From: Bacteroidota bacterium
GTDB taxonomy: Bacteria; Bacteroidota; Bacteroidia; Chitinophagales; Saprospiraceae
Assembly: GCA_963169455.1 (NCBI GenBank)
Contig: CAUJDW010000039.1
Coordinates: forward strand, 1-42,061
Reading direction: 5' to 3'
DNA: 42,061 nt
Each line of letters opens with the position of its first letter. The first letter of the stretch is position 1. The translations under genes were made by a program, and so were the position numbers. Under the pieces are notes generated by a model, which ran no database searches, was not told the origin of the DNA, and saw only the letters and a program-made list of their open reading frames with translations. Below are positions 39,781-42,061 of this stretch, piece after piece.

Positions 39781-40997
39781 AAGATACCATCATGATTGAC
39801 GAACCCAAAACCACTACGGCGCCTGCGGCGGAGGAAACTCCCCGCTACAGGAGGCATCAGGAACGCATCCTGAAAGGCAACTTTGCGGCGGCGGAGGCCG
39901 CACGCCTCTGCCGGGTGGGCTTCGTTCCGGCATACCCCATCACGCCACAGACGACCATCGTCGAACGCTTGTCCGAAATGGTGGCCGGCGGCGAACTGGA
40001 CGCCACCTATATCAACATGGACAGCGAGCACTCCGTTTTTGCAGCTGCTATGGGCGCAGCCCTCGGCGGCGAGCGGGTGTTTACCGCCACGGCCGGGCAG
40101 GGGCTGTTTTATGCGCACGAAGTGCTGCAGGCCATCGCCCACTTCCGCCTGCCCATGGTTATGTGCAACGTGGGGCGCCCTTCCATCCCCTGGAATATCT
40201 GGTCGGACCAGTCCGACTCGCTCTCTCAGCGCGATGCGGGCTGGATACAGTTTTACGGCGAAAGCTCCCAGGAAGTCCTGGACACCATCATTATGTCGTA
40301 CTTGCTGTCCGAACAACTCAACATCCCGGTGATGGTCGTGCTCGACGCTTTCTACCAGAGCCACACCAGCGAAAACATCTGGGTGCCTGACCAGGAACTG
40401 GTCGATGAATTCCTCCCGCCCCGCAGGCCCGGCGCCATGCGCATCGACCTGGGCCACCCCAGGGCGTTTGGCGGCCTGGTTCCGCCGGAGCATTACTACA
40501 AGTTCAATTACAACTGGTGGAAGGACGCCCAAAAGGTGGAAGCCCTTTCTGATGAAATTGCCGGCCGCTTTGCCCGTCATTTCGGAAGAGCATACGGAAA
40601 CGTCGAGGCCGTCAACATCGGGCCGCACACCAGGCTGGTGCTGGTTGCGGTTTCCAGTATTACCACCACGGCCCGGGGCGTCATCCGCAAATACCCCGAT
40701 GTGGGGCTGCTGAAACTCCGCCTACTCAGGCCCTTCCCCAAAGCATCCGTCCTTAAAGTGCTGGAAAGCCTGCCCGAAGATGCCGTTCTGGCCAATGTGG
40801 AGCGGAACTTCCTGGGTGACGCCGAAGGCGCTATCCAGCAGGAGATGAAACGCGCGCTCTATGGCAGCCGGAACTTCCGCATGCTGGATTTTTACGCGGG
40901 GGTAGGGGGCAAGGACGTGCCGCCGCTCACCATCGAAAAAATCATCTACCGGGCAAAAAACGAACCGAAGGATTTCAATTGGATCGATGTTGGTTAA
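39777..40997 (+). CDS. porA: 2-oxoacid:ferredoxin oxidoreductase alpha subunit (pyruvate type)
   Basis: This 406-residue subunit carries the transketolase pyrimidine-like and domain II parts of pyruvate:ferredoxin oxidoreductase. PAYPITPQTTIVERLSEMV (from residue 51), the acidic MDSEHSVFAAAMGAALGG (Glu84) and the run NVGRPSIPWNIWSDQSDSLSQRDAGWIQFY (131-160) match PorA, including Arg134 and the NIWxDxSDS motif typical of pyruvate-specific enzymes. The N-terminal 25 residues are extra and polar. It is translationally coupled to the fusion gene (ATGA at 39777-39780) and followed by the beta gene after 32 bases. The substrate is probably pyruvate, but another 2-oxoacid cannot be excluded. Confidence 0.85.
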   Translation: MKDTIMIDEPKTTTAPAAEETPRYRRHQERILKGNFAAAEAARLCRVGFVPAYPITPQTTIVERLSEMVAGGELDATYINMDSEHSVFAAAMGAALGGERVFTATAGQGLFYAHEVLQAIAHFRLPMVMCNVGRPSIPWNIWSDQSDSLSQRDAGWIQFYGESSQEVLDTIIMSYLLSEQLNIPVMVVLDAFYQSHTSENIWVPDQELVDEFLPPRRPGAMRIDLGHPRAFGGLVPPEHYYKFNYNWWKDAQKVEALSDEIAGRFARHFGRAYGNVEAVNIGPHTRLVLVAVSSITTTARGVIRKYPDVGLLKLRLLRPFPKASVLKVLESLPEDAVLANVERNFLGDAEGAIQQEMKRALYGSRNFRMLDFYAGVGGKDVPPLTIEKIIYRAKNEPKDFNWIDVG

Positions 40998-41029
40998 GCT
41001 GCTCATTATTCGTTTATCAAACCAGAAAG

Positions 41030-41956
41030 ATGATACCCGTACATGAATTTCTCATAAAAGACGAAAAGGTGTTCTCCGGAGCACTCGGTTGCCGCGGATG
41101 CGGCTGGTCCCTCCTCGTCCGGCATTTGTCCAGCATACTGGGTGAAAATACCGTGTACGTGGTGCCTGCCTGTTGCTTCTCCATTATCTCGGGGCCTTAT
41201 CCGCTCAATGAACTCAAGGGCAATATCGTGCACACGGTTTTTGCGGCCGCCTCGGCAACGGCCACCGGCCTGCGGGCGTCGCTCGACCGCCAGGGCAATA
41301 AGGACACCACCGTGGTTATCCTCGCCGGCGACGGCGGCACCTTCGACATCGGGCTGCAGGCCTTGTCCGGCGCAGCAGCACGCGGGGAAAACATCCTCTA
41401 CATCGTCAATAACAACGGGGCTTATATGAACACGGGCATCCAGACCAGCACCGCAACGCCCTACGGCGCCGTAACCACGACCAACCCCAACGGTGAATTC
41501 AAGCGCACCTGGCCCAAAGACCTCATGGGCATCGTTGCGGCCCACAACCTGCCCTATGCCGCCACCTGCTCCCTGGCGCACCTGCAAGACCTGCGCCGCA
41601 AAATGGAAAAGGCCAGGGATATAACCGGCTTCCGCCTCCTGATGGTGGACGGCCCCTGCCCGCCAGGGCATAAAACAGACCCCGCCCTGTCCATCTCCGT
41701 CGCCAGGCTGGCTGTGGAAACCAAGCTGTTCCCCCTCTTCGAGATCGAACGGCAGCATTACACCCTCAACTACATACCGGAAAAGGTACTGCCCGTTGTG
41801 GAATGCCTGAAATACCAGGGCCGCTTCAAACACCTGTTCACCGACGAGAGCAGCTATATCCTCGAAGAAATCCAGGAACATACCGATCGCTACTGGCAGC
41901 AGTTGCTGGCCAGGGCCGGGATGGCCGGCGCCCTGGTGCAGGAAGCAGCGCCTTAA
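41030..41956 (+). CDS. porB: 2-oxoacid:ferredoxin oxidoreductase beta subunit
   Basis: This 308-residue subunit binds thiamine diphosphate and one 4Fe-4S cluster. The TPP motif is AGDGGTFDIGLQAL (Gly100-Asp101-Gly102), closing with NNNGAYMNTG (127-136). Cluster cysteines are Cys21 and Cys24 in LGCRGCGWS, Cys48 or Cys49 in VPACCFSI, and Cys210 in VDGPCPPGH, so all four expected positions are filled. The frame opens at 40979 but the ATG at 41030 starts the canonical protein. It is the last gene of the operon; a hairpin repeat begins 28 bases after its stop. Confidence 0.88.
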   Translation: MIPVHEFLIKDEKVFSGALGCRGCGWSLLVRHLSSILGENTVYVVPACCFSIISGPYPLNELKGNIVHTVFAAASATATGLRASLDRQGNKDTTVVILAGDGGTFDIGLQALSGAAARGENILYIVNNNGAYMNTGIQTSTATPYGAVTTTNPNGEFKRTWPKDLMGIVAAHNLPYAATCSLAHLQDLRRKMEKARDITGFRLLMVDGPCPPGHKTDPALSISVARLAVETKLFPLFEIERQHYTLNYIPEKVLPVVECLKYQGRFKHLFTDESSYILEEIQEHTDRYWQQLLARAGMAGALVQEAAP

Positions 41957-41983
41957 AACATGAGTCATCCCGAATTATGGAAA

Positions 41984-42050
41984 TGACCTCGGAGAGGTCA
42001 ACCGTTTGTAGATGAATAATTTAAAGCGTGAGACGACCTCGGAGAGGTCG
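41984..42050. repeat. Two copies of a hairpin-forming repeat, cut by the window end
   Basis: GACCTCGGAGAGGTC occurs at 41985-41999 and 42035-42049, 50 bases apart. Each folds as GACCTC-GGA-GAGGTC. The flanking base pair is T-A in the first copy (41984/42000) and C-G in the second (42034/42050), so pairing is kept while the bases change. AT-rich sequence (CGTTTGTAG, AATAATTTAAAG) lies between them. The array may continue beyond 42061. Confidence 0.85.
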
Positions 42051-42061
42051 AACCTTAAATG

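Overview
The window reads as a chromosomal segment of a GC-rich, gliding-type Bacteroidota, most likely a member of the Saprospiria (lineage is inference). The signs are two very large exported proteins ending in the 'gliding motility-associated' type B sorting domain of the type IX secretion system (T9SS), SprB-type repeats, a PorP/SprF outer-membrane partner, Bacteroidota-type promoter boxes (TAnnTTTG), and Bacteroidota-like versions of several housekeeping enzymes. I see no rRNA, tRNA, CRISPR array, transposase, integrase or phage gene.

Layout. 1-94 is an 8-bp tandem repeat. 424-7108 holds a fatty-acid/sterol hydroxylase, an exported D-aminoacylase-type lipoprotein, a D-2-hydroxyacid dehydrogenase, a likely small RNA on the minus strand in the gap that follows, a minus-strand acylphosphatase/GNAT pair, and an exported YtcJ-type amidohydrolase. 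7275-10073 (minus) is a fibronectin-rich T9SS cargo protein. 10422-17607 carries a serine beta-lactamase-like hydrolase, a DUF2279 protein, a hotdog thioesterase, cryptochrome DASH, purK (tail-to-tail with the cryptochrome) and dihydroorotase. 17628-19188 is an ECF sigma/anti-sigma pair facing a small membrane protein; both sides of the divergent gap carry the same two-part promoter motif. 19250-26566 (minus) has a SpoU/TrmH methyltransferase, PorP/SprF and an 1836-residue SprB-repeat protein. 27121-33992 is a plus-strand run: folD, a DinB-fold protein, prmA and a 1514-residue exported protein I cannot assign. 34103-36516 has a 49-residue membrane peptide, a fatty acid desaturase and adenosine deaminase. 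36745-41956 is a CBS protein divergent from a three-gene 2-oxoacid:ferredoxin oxidoreductase operon, in which the gamma subunit is fused to a GltD-like NAD(P)H oxidoreductase and a ferredoxin domain. The window ends in two copies of a hairpin-forming repeat.

How the parts work together. The SprB-repeat protein and PorP/SprF look like an adhesin and its outer-membrane anchor. The oxidoreductase operon encodes all parts of a pyruvate-type enzyme plus a built-in route to NAD(P)(H). PurK, dihydroorotase, adenosine deaminase and FolD serve nucleotide and one-carbon metabolism but are scattered rather than in one operon. The most notable non-coding signals are the twin ECF promoters at 18703-18797, the promoter-hairpin-terminator unit at 4198-4371, and the 14-bp palindrome between the CBS gene and the oxidoreductase operon. 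All homology statements come from reading motifs, not from searches.
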